This document shows positions 7,264 to 14,796 of a stretch of 44,253 nucleotides of DNA, one piece after another. Numbering within the stretch: position 1 is the first letter of the stretch; every line of letters starts with the position of its first letter. The DNA lies in assembly GCA_035946955.1 (NCBI GenBank), contig DASYYE010000365.1, positions 1 through 44,253 on the forward strand, in the 5' to 3' direction. Both the position numbers and the translations under genes were made by a program. The notes beneath the pieces are model-generated. The model worked only from the letters and a program-made list of their open reading frames with translations. It did not search any database and was not told the origin of the DNA. This stretch comes from DASYYE01 sp035946955 (GTDB lineage Bacteria; Actinomycetota; Actinomycetes; Streptosporangiales; Streptosporangiaceae).

Positions 7264-8403
7264 GTGGAGCTTGTTCCAGTCGGCGGACAGGCCAGGCGGG
7301 GAGACCGTCGGCTGAACACCCGCCAGACCAGGGTACGGCTGGCCCGAGTGGGCACGGCAACAGCGAGCGCAGCAGGGCTCCTGCTGGTCACGGGCTGCTT
7401 CTCCAGCTCCGGGAACTCCGCCAACGGCGGTGGCGCCACCATCACTGTGTCGGCCCCAGCGGGTGTCGCCGACGCACCCCTGTACATCGGGATGCGCGAC
7501 GGGCTGTTCCGCAACGCCGGCATCCACCTGGTGGTGAGGTCTCAGCCCACCGTGACGGGTGAGGTCGCAAACCTGCGGAAGGGCAAGACCGACATCGCGT
7601 TCGGTGACTACACCGACTTGTTCTGGGCCAGCCTGCGGTCGCCCGCGAAGGACGGCCTGACCATCGTCGCGGACGGGTACGACTGCGCGCCCAACATGCT
7701 GGAGGTCCTCACCCTCCCGCAGTACAACATCTCTTCCGCCGCAGACCTCGCGCACCCTCCCAAGGGCCTGCTGCCCAAGGGCGTGACCAAGATCAGCATC
7801 GGCGTCCCATCAGCCGACGAGATCACGGGCCAGGGCACCGCGAACGTCCCCCACAGTGAAGAGGAGCTGGCGGCCTGGGGCGTGCTCTCCAACAACAGGG
7901 TCGGCTCGTCCAAGGTCAACTGGGTTGGCGTCCCGCCCGGCCTGGACCTCCTCAACGCGCTCCTCACCGGGCCGCAGGCCCCGGGCGGAGTGGAGGCGAT
8001 CGTCGCCAGCGAGCCCGACATCTACACCGCTGAGCAGCAGCTCGGTGCCGTGCCGGTGCTCGACATCTGTGGCGGCTCGGACGCCAACTCCGGCCTCCCG
8101 CTGGACGGCTACTTCACCACTCACAGCTTCGCCGCCAGCCACGCCACCGCGCTCACGGCCTTCCGTTCCGCACTCGAGCAGGCACAGGCGGACGCGACGT
8201 CATCGGCTGGCTCCATTGACACGGTCCTGTCCCAGACGACCGCCATGGACCCCATGACCGCGGCCCTGGTCAGCCTCGGCACCTACCCGACGAACACCTC
8301 AGCGGACAACCTGCAGCGCGTCGCCGAGCAGATGTTCATCCTCGGCGTTGTGCCACCCGGCACGAACAACCCACCCAACGTCTCGAGCATGATCTTCCAC
8401 TGA
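7264..8403 (+). CDS. ABC-type nitrate/sulfonate/bicarbonate-like substrate-binding lipoprotein
   Basis: A 379-residue lipoprotein. GTG 7264 follows AAGGAG by 5 bases, which favours it over GTG 7216. The N-terminus carries arginines, a short hydrophobic run and a lipobox (LLVTGC, Cys 45). The mature protein resembles the SsuA/TauA/THI5 group: APLYIGMRDGLF near the start, VANLRKGKTDIAFGDYTD as the first lobe strand, and a second lobe with EPDIYTAEQQLGAVPV. Such proteins deliver a small anion or amine to an ABC importer, yet no permease or ATPase gene is adjacent. It diverges from the NIT-domain kinase operon, so it might present a ligand to that sensor rather than to a transporter; that is inference. 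Substrate unknown. Confidence 0.85.
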   Translation: MELVPVGGQARRGDRRLNTRQTRVRLARVGTATASAAGLLLVTGCFSSSGNSANGGGATITVSAPAGVADAPLYIGMRDGLFRNAGIHLVVRSQPTVTGEVANLRKGKTDIAFGDYTDLFWASLRSPAKDGLTIVADGYDCAPNMLEVLTLPQYNISSAADLAHPPKGLLPKGVTKISIGVPSADEITGQGTANVPHSEEELAAWGVLSNNRVGSSKVNWVGVPPGLDLLNALLTGPQAPGGVEAIVASEPDIYTAEQQLGAVPVLDICGGSDANSGLPLDGYFTTHSFAASHATALTAFRSALEQAQADATSSAGSIDTVLSQTTAMDPMTAALVSLGTYPTNTSADNLQRVAEQMFILGVVPPGTNNPPNVSSMIFH

Positions 8404-8432
8404 GCCTCAGCCGCCTGCCCGGCGGCTGAGGC
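8404..8432. terminator. Perfect 12-bp hairpin between convergent genes
   Basis: GCCTCAGCCGCC, loop TGCCC, GGCGGCTGAGGC. It begins directly after the binding-protein stop and overlaps the last codons of the convergent acyl-CoA dehydrogenase gene. It is symmetric, so it can serve both strands; there is no U-run, as is common for actinobacterial terminators. Confidence 0.7.
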
Positions 8433-9588
8433 CGAGTTCCCGGGCGATCAGCATCCGCTGGACCTCTGAGGTGCCTTCGCCGATCTCCAGCACCTTGGCA
8501 TCGCGGTAGAAGCGCCCGACCGGGTACTCATTCATGAACCCGTACCCGCCGAAGACCTGGGTCGCGTCGCGTGCGTTATCCATGGCCGCGTTCGAGGCGA
8601 CGAGCTTGGCGATCGCCGCCCGCTTCTTGACACCCTCGCCCGCGACCAGCCTGGCTGCCGCGTCGTACCAGGCGAGCCGGGCGGTGTGGACCCGGGCCTC
8701 CATGTCAGCGACCTTGAACTGCAGGGCCTGGTAGGTCCCGAGCTGGCGGCCGAACGCCTCCCGCTCACCGAGGTAGCGGACACACTGCTCGACACACCCC
8801 GCGGCCAGGCCCGTGGCGAGGGCGGCCAGCGCCACCCTCCCGCCGTCGAGGATTCGCAGGAACTGGGCGTAGCCACGGCCGCGTTCACCCAGCAGGTTGC
8901 CAGCGGGCACGCGGCAGGAGTCGAAGGCCAGCTCTCGAGTGTCCGAAGCGCACCAGCCCACCTTGGAGTACGGCTTGGCCACCATGAACCCTGGCGTGCC
9001 TGCCGGGACGATGATGGCCGAGATCTCGCGCCGCTCCCCCGGGCCCGCCTGTGCGTCGCCGGTGATGGCCAGCACGGTCACCAGTGACGTGATGTCGGTG
9101 CCCGAGTTGGTGATGAACGACTTGGAGCCGTTGATGACCCATTCCCCGTCCGCCAGCCTGGCAGTGGTCCGCGTGGCACCGGGGATGTCCGACCCGCCAC
9201 CCGGCTCGGTCAGGCCGAAGGCAGCGAGCCGCTCCCCCGAGCACAGGTCCGGGAGCCAACGCTGGCGCTGTTCCTCCGTGCCGAACTCATAGATCGGCAT
9301 GGCCCCCAGGCCCACGGCCGCCTCGAGCGTGATCGCCACCGACGAGTCCACTTTGGCGAGTTCTTCCAGTGCCAGGCAGAGCGCGAAGAGGTCGCCCCCC
9401 ATGCCCCCGTAGACCTCGGGGAACGGCAACCCGAACAGCCCAAGCTTGCCCATCCGGGCGATGACCTCGTACGGGAACGCCTCCCGTTCGTAGTAGTCGC
9501 CGATGACCGGCGCCACCACCTCCCGGGCGAACTCGGCGACGGTCGCCCGGAGTTCCTCGTGCTCCTCCCCAAGCTGGAAACTGATCAT
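8407..9588 (-). CDS. Acyl-CoA dehydrogenase family protein
   Basis: A 393-residue flavoenzyme of the acyl-CoA dehydrogenase fold, which oxidises an acyl-CoA thioester to the 2,3-enoyl form using FAD and passes electrons to ETF. Visible: the N-terminal helical domain (EFAREVVAPVIG), the FAD/substrate loop FGLTEPGGGSD, WVINGSKSFITN, and the C-terminal AREAFGRQL-like segment (GEREAFGRQLGTYQ) with QVFGGYGFMNEYP. The catalytic-base Glu in the position used by short- and medium-chain enzymes is in IGEGTSEVQR. ATG 9588 has AAAGGGG upstream and begins MISFQLGEEHEELR. It is monocistronic here, so chain length and pathway are not indicated. Confidence 0.93.
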   Translation of the reverse strand: MISFQLGEEHEELRATVAEFAREVVAPVIGDYYEREAFPYEVIARMGKLGLFGLPFPEVYGGMGGDLFALCLALEELAKVDSSVAITLEAAVGLGAMPIYEFGTEEQRQRWLPDLCSGERLAAFGLTEPGGGSDIPGATRTTARLADGEWVINGSKSFITNSGTDITSLVTVLAITGDAQAGPGERREISAIIVPAGTPGFMVAKPYSKVGWCASDTRELAFDSCRVPAGNLLGERGRGYAQFLRILDGGRVALAALATGLAAGCVEQCVRYLGEREAFGRQLGTYQALQFKVADMEARVHTARLAWYDAAARLVAGEGVKKRAAIAKLVASNAAMDNARDATQVFGGYGFMNEYPVGRFYRDAKVLEIGEGTSEVQRMLIARELGLSRRAGG

Positions 9589-9767
9589 CACCGGCCCCTT
9601 TTGCAGGATCACTGCGTTCCCTGCGATGCTACTCAGTGGCGCCGGCAGGGCAGTCGGCGCAGCAGCAGGGACGTGCGTACCATCCACACGGGTGTGCCCA
9701 TGTACCTGCTTCCCCGCGTTACGCTCGGGTGGACCGTGACGCGCAACAGGTGTCCCGGAGGATCGCT

Positions 9768-10403
9768 ATGGCTACCCTGACCTGTCCCACCTGCGCCGCC
9801 GCAGTGGGCAGCGAGGACCTCATCTGCTTCACGTGTGGTACGAACCTGCCCAGGCAGGGCCCGGTCGAGGACGAGGCGTCCCCTCCCACCGTGATGCAGG
9901 AGTACCTGCGCCGGGGCGGGGCCGCCACACCCGAGGCACCCGCGACGTGCCCGGCCTGTGGCCGGGTCATCGCCGACCGCGCAGTCATCTCCTGCCCCGG
10001 CTGCGGGCGGCGGGTGACACCAGCGACTGGGCCCATCTCCGCCGTGGTGCTGCGGCTCTCGTTCCCCACCGGCAACGTAGACGTGCCCGCCGGGACGTCT
10101 CTGGTGCTGGGCCGCGACCCAGGAGAGTCGCTCGTCGCGGCGGCGTTCGCGCCCTACGAGAACGTGTCCCGGCGGCACGCCACAATCACGGTCAGCGACC
10201 TGGGCGAAGCCACGATCCGCGACGAGCACTCGACCAACGGCACGTTCGTCAATGATGACCGGGTACTGCCCGGCACCGATGTCCGGTTGGGCGACGGAGA
10301 CAGCGTGCGGCTGGCCGCTGACGTCTCCGCGGAGGTCTCGCTCCCGGTCCCCGGCGCCGTGGTGGACGGCTTCAGTCCGAACGGGCGCCCGGGCCCTCAC
10401 TAA
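9768..10403 (+). CDS. Double zinc-ribbon FHA-domain protein
   Basis: A 211-residue protein; ATG 9768 follows GGAGG at 9757-9761. Two CxxC-CxxC zinc ribbons (Cys 6/9/20/23 and 61/64/76/79) precede an FHA domain (about 105-190) with the phosphothreonine-pocket signatures LGRDP, VSRRHATI and STNGTFVNDD. FHA domains bind phosphothreonine peptides, usually from Ser/Thr kinases of the PknB type. A kinase-like gene lies about 1 kb downstream, but that protein lacks catalytic residues. The zinc ribbons may mediate oligomerisation or DNA/protein contacts. No membrane segment is seen, so it is cytoplasmic. Confidence 0.88.
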   Translation: MATLTCPTCAAAVGSEDLICFTCGTNLPRQGPVEDEASPPTVMQEYLRRGGAATPEAPATCPACGRVIADRAVISCPGCGRRVTPATGPISAVVLRLSFPTGNVDVPAGTSLVLGRDPGESLVAAAFAPYENVSRRHATITVSDLGEATIRDEHSTNGTFVNDDRVLPGTDVRLGDGDSVRLAADVSAEVSLPVPGAVVDGFSPNGRPGPH

Positions 10404-10875
10404 GACCAGGTCTGGGCCGGCCCGCTAAACCAGGGCCGTCACGGACCATCCAGCGCCGGGCTGGCCGCGCCGGCCGCCCGTGCGCTGGGCACCCAGGGGT
10501 CCGCTGGCGTCTGCGCGCCGCCCCGGCCCGGGTTCCCTGACGTCCCTCAGAGCCCCGCTGAGGCGGGCGATCCTGTCCAGGTCTGCCCCACCAGCGCGCC
10601 CGCTGCGTAGTTGAGCCACCATCCGGGCCGCTCGGCCAGTGCCGGGAGCGGACCTGTCAGCCCTGTTCAGTAAGGAAAAAGAGCCCGGTCCACCTCGGCC
10701 GCTCAGCGGGCCGCCGACACATCGCGTGGGCAGTCCTCCGCTGTGGCTGGGCCTAGCTAGGCCACGGCCGGTCCCATCCGCGCCTGATGCGGCTGGGTGG
10801 CCGTCAGCCACCCAGGCCAGGCTCTCTCGCAACTGGCCCAGGGCACCGGCCCGGGCCTTGTCAGGCCCAGGCCGG
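10404..10875. other. Non-coding stretch between convergent FHA and DUF4193 genes
   Basis: 472 bases with no convincing gene; open frames here show no family motif. It holds a 14-bp perfect palindrome (GGCCTAGCTAGGCC, 10750-10763), the hairpin at 10793-10815, and an A-rich patch (TAAGGAAAAAGAG, near 10670-10682) unlike its surroundings. It may contain a small RNA, but nothing proves it. Confidence 0.5.
10793..10815 (-). terminator. Hairpin downstream of DUF4193
   Basis: A perfect 9-bp stem CTGGGTGGC / GCCACCCAG with loop CGTCA, 61 bases past the DUF4193 stop. It lacks a U-run but is placed as a terminator of that minus-strand gene. Confidence 0.5.
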
Positions 10876-11175
10876 TCAGGCCGCACACTCACGGCAAATC
10901 GGGTGACCGTCACGGTCCTCGGCAAGCTGACTGCGGTGGTGCACGAGGAAGCACCTCGAACACGTGAACTCATCAGCCTGACGTGGGATCACCCGGAAGG
11001 ACAGCTCCTCGTTGGACAGGTCTGCCCCTGGCAGCTCCAGCGACTCCGCGACGTCGTCAGGGTCCAAGTCGATCGCGGCAGCAGACTTGTCGAGCCGCCG
11101 AGCCTGGAGTTCCTGCAGGCTGTCCTCGGTCAGCTCATCGTCGGTCTTGCGCGGGCTGTCGTAGTCTTGTGCCAT
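10876..11175 (-). CDS. DUF4193 family protein
   Basis: A 99-residue acidic protein with the DUF4193 layout: an N-terminal Asp/Glu-rich part (DDELTEDSLQELQARR), a central LDPDDVAESLELPGADLS, and a C-terminal zinc ribbon in which FTCSRCFLVHHRSQL is followed by ICRECAA (CxxC-x17-CxxC). The family is nearly universal in actinobacteria, of unknown function, and often lies near suhB and ferrochelatase, as here. It is short, cytoplasmic, and has no enzyme motif. Confidence 0.93.
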   Translation of the reverse strand: MAQDYDSPRKTDDELTEDSLQELQARRLDKSAAAIDLDPDDVAESLELPGADLSNEELSFRVIPRQADEFTCSRCFLVHHRSQLAEDRDGHPICRECAA

Positions 11176-11460
11176 CTGGGTCCTACACCCCCTCTATCGT
11201 TATGCGCCTTCGTGTAACGCTCGGCGCCCCATGGTTGTGCCCGGTTCAGCCGGGGAATTCTGTCACGTCCAGTGACCGGGCACACCTTAGGCGGGGCGAA
11301 CGGCTCGTGTTACGTTGCCGTGGCCGCCTTCCCCGCCGCCCATGGAGCTTTCCTGAACCCGTGACAGGTCGACTTCCCAAGATCACCATTGTTAACTGGC
11401 GCCGGATGCGTATCGTACAAACAGGAACTTTGACGCCCCGAAGTACCCCGGAAAGCCCCG
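11176..11460. promoter_or_regulatory. Divergent gap between DUF4193 and the pseudokinase
   Basis: 285 bases that should carry promoters for both flanking genes. An AT-richer run near 11385-11435 (TTGTTAACTGG, CGTATCGTACAAAC) precedes the pseudokinase start and is the likely promoter region; I cannot assign exact boxes. Confidence 0.35.
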
Positions 11461-12795
11461 ATGCCTGAAGTCCTGCCACTGCGTCCCGGCAACCCGCGCC
11501 GGGTAGGCCGCTACCGGCTCACGGGCCGCGTGGACGAGCTAGCCACGCCCGAAGAGGTTGAGTCTGAGATCTTCCTCGCCCGCAGCGTGAGCGGCGACAT
11601 GGTCGTCGTGACGCTGCTCAGCGAGGACAGAGCCTCCGATGCGGCTGCCCGGGACCGGTTCACCGCGGAAGCCCGGGCCGCGCGCCGGGTGCCTCCTTTC
11701 TGTGCCGCCCGGATCCTCGACTCCGGATTCGAGGGGAACCGCCCCTACCTGGTCAGCGAGTTCATCCCCGGGCCCTCGCTGGCTGAGGTCATCCAGGACA
11801 TGGGGGCGCTGCCGCGGGAGACGGTCCGCTCACTGGCCATCGGCTGTGCCACCGGCCTGGCCGCGATCCACCAGGCCGGGCTCGTCCATGGCCACATGCG
11901 CCCCGAGATGGTCGTGCTCAGTGCCCAGGGGCCGCGGGTGGTCCAGTTCAGCATCACCCCGCCCTATGGCAACGCGACCCCCGCCGCGGACATGTTCGCC
12001 TGGGCACAGACTGTCCTGGCCGCGGCTGGCCAGGCCCCTACCTGGCCGCCGAACATGGCTGCCCTCGACGTCCTGCCCGACGACGTCAGGGTGGTGGTCT
12101 CCGACTGCCTGGCACCTGAGCCGTCCGACCGGCTGTCAGCCCGGCGGGTCCTGGCCGAACTGCTGAGCAACGGCGACGTCGCAGCCGGGATGCTGGCCGA
12201 GGGGAGCCGGGTCGCCCGCGCCGCGGCGCGGATGAACCGGCCGTCCGACCAGGACCAGCAAGGGCCACCGATCCCACGGGACAGGCGGCCACAGACCCTG
12301 CTGTGGGGTGCGGCTGCCGCGGCCTGCCTGGTGGCCCTGGTCGGCGCGGTCACCGTGGTCACCGCCATCGCCGCGGGCCACCACGGCACCCCCACGCCCA
12401 TCACGGACACTGCATCGCAGGGCCACGGCTCGGGTCCACAGCGGATCCCGAAGATCTTCGCGGGCGACTACACCGGCACCATCCACCAGACCAAGCCGGA
12501 CCTCACGGCCACCGTCCAGCTGGCCCTGACCGGGGGCAAGGAGACCGGCAGCGTCAACTACCCCGGGCTGGGCTGCTCGGGCCAGGTCTCGGTGCTCTCG
12601 GTCCAAGCCACCACGCTCACCCTCAAGCAGAAGATCACCAAGGGCAACAGGTGCGCTGACGGCGCGATCACGCTGACCACCCAGCCAGGCGGGCTGGTGA
12701 AGTTCAGCTTCTCTGAGACGGGTGGGACCACCCCGGTCGGCAACCTGACCCACCAGAGCGGCTTAGCGACCTTCGGCGGTCAGCCCCCGGACTGA
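11461..12795 (+). CDS. Membrane-anchored Ser/Thr pseudokinase with secreted C-terminal domain
   Basis: A 444-residue protein with a kinase-like cytoplasmic domain (about 15-235), one membrane segment (about 280-306) and a ~135-residue outer domain. The fold is recognisable (RDRFTAEARAARRV, YLVSEFIPGPSLAEVI, CATGLAAIHQAGLVHG), but the HRD catalytic loop reads HGHMRPE (143-149), so the catalytic Asp is absent. No VAVK lysine is seen (MVVVTLL), and the DFG position reads QFS. It is therefore expected to be inactive as a kinase and may bind nucleotide or partners, as mycobacterial MviN-type pseudokinase domains do. The outer domain has one Cys pair (LGCSGQ, NRCADG). Its last 16 bp overlap the convergent suhB gene. 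Confidence 0.85.
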   Translation: MPEVLPLRPGNPRRVGRYRLTGRVDELATPEEVESEIFLARSVSGDMVVVTLLSEDRASDAAARDRFTAEARAARRVPPFCAARILDSGFEGNRPYLVSEFIPGPSLAEVIQDMGALPRETVRSLAIGCATGLAAIHQAGLVHGHMRPEMVVLSAQGPRVVQFSITPPYGNATPAADMFAWAQTVLAAAGQAPTWPPNMAALDVLPDDVRVVVSDCLAPEPSDRLSARRVLAELLSNGDVAAGMLAEGSRVARAAARMNRPSDQDQQGPPIPRDRRPQTLLWGAAAAACLVALVGAVTVVTAIAAGHHGTPTPITDTASQGHGSGPQRIPKIFAGDYTGTIHQTKPDLTATVQLALTGGKETGSVNYPGLGCSGQVSVLSVQATTLTLKQKITKGNRCADGAITLTTQPGGLVKFSFSETGGTTPVGNLTHQSGLATFGGQPPD

Positions 12796-13706
12796 GCGGT
12801 GCTAGTCCCGCTCGCAGTGTCCTCGACGGCGTCGCGTTCCGGGTCGAGGCTGGCCAGCAGGTCATGGAGGTGGCTGAAGAGCACAGGCTCGGCGGCGAGC
12901 GTCATGGCCGGGTTCGGTGGCTTGCCCGCCAGCCCCGCCACCCGTGCACCCGCCTCAGCGGCGATGAGCCCGGCCGCCGCATAGTCCCAGTACTGCACGC
13001 CCCGCTCGAAGTAGGCGTCGAGCCGTCCGGCTGCGAGCGAGCACAGGTCCACCGCGCAGGCTCCCCCCCGCCGGATGTCCCGCACCCGGGGCAGCACGGC
13101 GCTGAGCACCTCGCCCTGCACGGCCCGGCGCGCCGCCTCATAGCCGAAACCCGTGGCGACCAGGGCCTCCGGCAGCGAGACCCCGGCGTTGCACCGCAGC
13201 GGGACGGGGGCGGACTCCCCGGCCCGCAGCCACGCGCCCCCGCCGAGCACGGCGGTGAACACCTCGTCCCGCATCGGCACGGCCACCACGCCCGCGACCA
13301 CCGTGTGGTCAACCTCGGCCGCGATGCTGACCGCCCAGTCCGCCAGCCCGTACAGGTAGTTGACGGTGCCGTCGAGCGGGTCGATGACCCAGCGCACCCG
13401 CCCGCTGCCCGTGGCACCGCCCTCCTCACCCAGCACCGCGTCGCCTGGCCGGTCTGCCAGCAGACGGCGGCGGATGAGGTCCTCGGCCGCCTGGTCCATC
13501 TCGGTGACCACGTCCGTCGGGCTCGACTTGGTCCCCGTCACCTGGGGACGGCCGGATGAGGCAGCCACGCGCCGCCCCGCCAGCAGCCCGGCCGCTTCGG
13601 TAGCGGCCGCCAGCGCCAGCTCCAGCAGACCTCTGCTGGTCCCGCTCGCCTCCGGGCGCCTGAAGTCGCCGCCTTCCCTCGTCGCTCCTGCGCTCGCTTC
13701 GCTCAC
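12780..13706 (-). CDS. suhB: Inositol monophosphatase family protein
   Basis: A 308-residue magnesium-dependent sugar/inositol phosphate phosphatase. Metal-site motifs are complete: GEEGG, WVIDPLDGTVNYLYG and YWDYAAAGLIAAEAG. In actinobacteria such enzymes dephosphorylate inositol-1-phosphate or related substrates (histidinol phosphate, NADP) in lipid and cofactor synthesis; the substrate is not fixed by sequence. GTG 13706 is chosen because GAGGAG lies 6 bases upstream. That ribosome site and the first ~25 codons belong to a repeat that recurs in the exporter gene at 29.6 kb. The family core starts only at LLELALAAATEAAG. It lies 61 bp after ferrochelatase on the same strand. Confidence 0.87.
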   Translation of the reverse strand: MSEASAGATREGGDFRRPEASGTSRGLLELALAAATEAAGLLAGRRVAASSGRPQVTGTKSSPTDVVTEMDQAAEDLIRRRLLADRPGDAVLGEEGGATGSGRVRWVIDPLDGTVNYLYGLADWAVSIAAEVDHTVVAGVVAVPMRDEVFTAVLGGGAWLRAGESAPVPLRCNAGVSLPEALVATGFGYEAARRAVQGEVLSAVLPRVRDIRRGGACAVDLCSLAAGRLDAYFERGVQYWDYAAAGLIAAEAGARVAGLAGKPPNPAMTLAAEPVLFSHLHDLLASLDPERDAVEDTASGTSTAQSGG

Positions 13707-13748
13707 TTCTCGCTCCTCAGTCCAGGCGGCGCGGCGCCCTTCGGCTCG
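13630..13748 (-). repeat. P-Q repeat unit at the ferrochelatase/suhB junction
   Basis: Minus strand: P unit 13748-13711 (starts CGAGCCGAAGGGCGC, ends GGACTGAGGAGCG) followed by Q unit 13697 to about 13633 (starts GCGAGCGCAGGAGCGACGAG, ends GCGAGCGGGACCAGCAG). By eye P matches a copy at 29606 at 36 of 38 bases, and Q matches the copy at 29812 at 58 of 65. It contributes the suhB ribosome site and N-terminal codons. Confidence 0.85.
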
Positions 13749-13767
13749 TGGGGGGCCTCCAGCACGC

Positions 13768-14796
13768 TCAGGCGCGGCAGCAGCCTTCGCCACAGGTACC
13801 GGTGACCGGGCCCAGGTGGCCGAGCGCGGCGCCTGCGAGGCCCTCCTCGCGTTCCTGTACCAGTTCAGTGACCATGGAGACAAAACGCGGATGGGTCCCT
13901 GGCGTGGCGGCGCGCACGAGCGCCATGCCAAGCTCCGTGGCGGCCTGTGCGGCCTCGATATCGAGGTCGAAACGGACCTCGACGTGGTCGGAGACGAACC
14001 CGATCGGGACCAGCACCGCGGCCTGTGCCCCGTCGCGGGCCAGGCCCGCCAGGTGGTCACACACGTCCGGCCCCAGCCACCGCACCGCCGGTGGCCCGCT
14101 GCGGCTCTGGTACACCACCTCCCAGGCGCGCCTGGTGCCCCCCTCCGCACGCGCGACACCGGCCGCCACGAGCCGTGCCGCCTCCGCGAGTTCGGTCTGG
14201 TAGAGGTGCCCAGCGGGCCCGCTGGCCGCGGCCATGGCCTCGGGGATGCTGTGGGCGGTGAACACCAGCGGGGCGTCAGCCGCCAGGCGCGGCGGGAGGG
14301 CACTGGCCGCGGCCAGGGTGGACTCCGCGAACGGCTCGATGAAACCGGGGTGGTTGAAGTAGTGCCTGATCTTGTCGATCCGCGGGGCTGCCGGGCCGGC
14401 CTGTGCCCGGGCCGCCTCGATGTCGTCGAAGTACTGCCGGCAACTCGAGTAGCTGCCATAGGCCGAGGTGACGAACGCGACCGCGCGCCGGACCCCGTCG
14501 GCCGCCATCTGTGCGACCGTGTCGGCCAGCATGGGCCGCCAGTTGCGGTTGCCCCAGTACAGCGGGAGCCTCACCCCGGCCGACGCGAAGTCCTTCTCGA
14601 TCGCTGTGAGCAGGTCACGGCACTGCTGGTTGATCGGGCTGACTCCGCCCAGCGCCTCGTAGTGGTGGGCCACGCTCAGCAGGCGCTCCCGCGGCACTCC
14701 GCGGCCCCGGGTGACGTTCTCCAGGAACGGCATGACCTCATCAGGCGCCTCCGGTCCCCCGAAGGACACCAGCAGGAACGCGTCGTAGGTTGCCAT
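13768..14796 (-). CDS. hemH: Ferrochelatase (coproporphyrin-type in actinobacteria)
   Basis: A 342-residue class II chelatase that inserts iron into a porphyrin; in actinobacteria the enzyme works on coproporphyrin III (also named CpfC). Conserved parts: AFLLVSFGGPEAPDEV, GGVSPINQQ, YWGNRNWRP, the active-site His in VFTAHSIPEAM, and the Glu in PIGFVSDHVEVRFD. The C-terminus TGTCGEGCCRA has three close cysteines which, with SSCRQYF inside the domain, match the [2Fe-2S] ligands known for actinobacterial ferrochelatases. ATG 14796 starts MATYDAFLLVS; ATG 14805 is possible. suhB follows on the same strand across a repeat-filled 61-bp gap. Confidence 0.95.
   Translation of the reverse strand: MATYDAFLLVSFGGPEAPDEVMPFLENVTRGRGVPRERLLSVAHHYEALGGVSPINQQCRDLLTAIEKDFASAGVRLPLYWGNRNWRPMLADTVAQMAADGVRRAVAFVTSAYGSYSSCRQYFDDIEAARAQAGPAAPRIDKIRHYFNHPGFIEPFAESTLAAASALPPRLAADAPLVFTAHSIPEAMAAASGPAGHLYQTELAEAARLVAAGVARAEGGTRRAWEVVYQSRSGPPAVRWLGPDVCDHLAGLARDGAQAAVLVPIGFVSDHVEVRFDLDIEAAQAATELGMALVRAATPGTHPRFVSMVTELVQEREEGLAGAALGHLGPVTGTCGEGCCRA

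Noticed and set aside
10425..10973. A 182-codon minus-strand frame
   Set aside because: Arg/Gly/Pro-rich, no motif, overlaps the DUF4193 gene and structured non-coding sequence.
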